Of a stretch of DNA of 64,000 nt, positions 63,898 to 64,000 are shown piece by piece. A model generated the notes under the pieces. That model did not search any database and was not told the origin of the DNA. It was given only the letters and a program-made list of their open reading frames with translations. Location of the stretch: contig NZ_JYON01000005.1 of assembly GCF_000952155.1 (NCBI RefSeq), forward strand, positions 1 to 64,000, read 5' to 3'. The DNA comes from Aliterella atlantica CENA595 (GTDB lineage Bacteria; Cyanobacteriota; Cyanobacteriia; Cyanobacteriales; Chroococcidiopsidaceae). The translations under genes and the position numbers were made by a program. Numbering within the stretch: position 1 is the first letter of the stretch; every line of letters begins with the position of its first letter.

Positions 63898-64000
63898 ATG
63901 TTCGCACAAGCTCTTAACGCGCCCACAGATTTAACCATAGCGCTACTAACTTACTACAGTTTCGATCTAGGTGGTCGTACTGCCAAGGACATCATGCAGC
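63898..64000 (+). CDS. start of a conserved cyanobacterial protein cut by the right edge
   Basis: ATG at 63898 opens a frame that runs to the window end: MFAQALNAPTDLTIALLTYY, then SFDLGGRTAKDIMQ. I recall cyanobacterial hypothetical proteins with a DLTIALLTYYSFDLGG start, followed by a segment that binds or senses an unknown partner. The rest lies outside the window, so length and function are unknown. Confidence 0.65.
   Translation, partial: MFAQALNAPTDLTIALLTYYSFDLGGRTAKDIMQ

Overview
The window is chromosomal DNA from a cyanobacterium. Supporting signs are the cytochrome b6f genes petC-petA, a methyltransferase of the plastoquinone/tocopherol pathway, many copies of the HIP1 octamer (GCGATCGC), a cyAbrB-type regulator, and cyanobacterial short repeats (ATTCGTA heptamers, GACAAGGGG nonamers, REP-like palindromes). 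The general look suggests a Chroococcidiopsis/Gloeocapsa-type lineage, but that is only a guess.

Layout. Positions 1-2440: a gene tail, a DUF3067 gene and petC-petA with a clear terminator. 2660-8836: a two-gene operon of a P-loop ATPase and a 1631-residue STAND NTPase with TPR-like helices, one membrane segment and 15 WD40 repeats. 8947-10163: a cyAbrB-type regulator and a DUF4365 gene broken by one stop codon. 10390-22088: housekeeping genes (ilvA, class I fructose-bisphosphate aldolase, a Rieske/FAD oxidoreductase, an acyltransferase, an MPBQ methyltransferase) mixed with accessory genes (RlaP-type nucleotidyltransferase, pentapeptide protein, Rpn-type nuclease, BrnT/BrnA toxin-antitoxin, a zinc-ribbon protein). 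22520-25312: a NosR-like membrane iron-sulfur protein fused to a cyclic-nucleotide-binding domain.

25522-27160 looks like two integron gene cassettes without an integrase. A CdiI-like immunity gene ends inside an attC-like site, and a two-gene cassette (unknown protein plus clan AA aspartic protease) is followed by a second attC-like site. 27212-38595 holds a di-haem cytochrome c, membrane proteins, an OmpR/histidine-kinase pair, an exported barrel-like protein, a DUF3386 protein, an APC permease and a lipoprotein-type methyltransferase. 38596-49289 holds an SDH protease and a co-directional minus-strand signalling cluster: a giant HAMP-array hybrid kinase, CheR, CheB, a second hybrid kinase and a peptidoglycan-binding protein, with rpe upstream.

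49441-64000 holds an exported subtilase-like protein with Glu at the usual Asp position, an AI-2E family membrane protein, a LytR-CpsA-Psr protein, an alpha/beta hydrolase, one ABC exporter pair, purU, and a GldA/GldF/GldG/DUF4340 ABC operon. A gene start is cut by the right edge.

The best candidates for something new are the integrase-less cassette pair, the ATPase plus STAND-WD40 operon, and the palindromic repeats that supply stop codons to neighbouring genes. No rRNA, tRNA, CRISPR array or intact insertion sequence was recognised.
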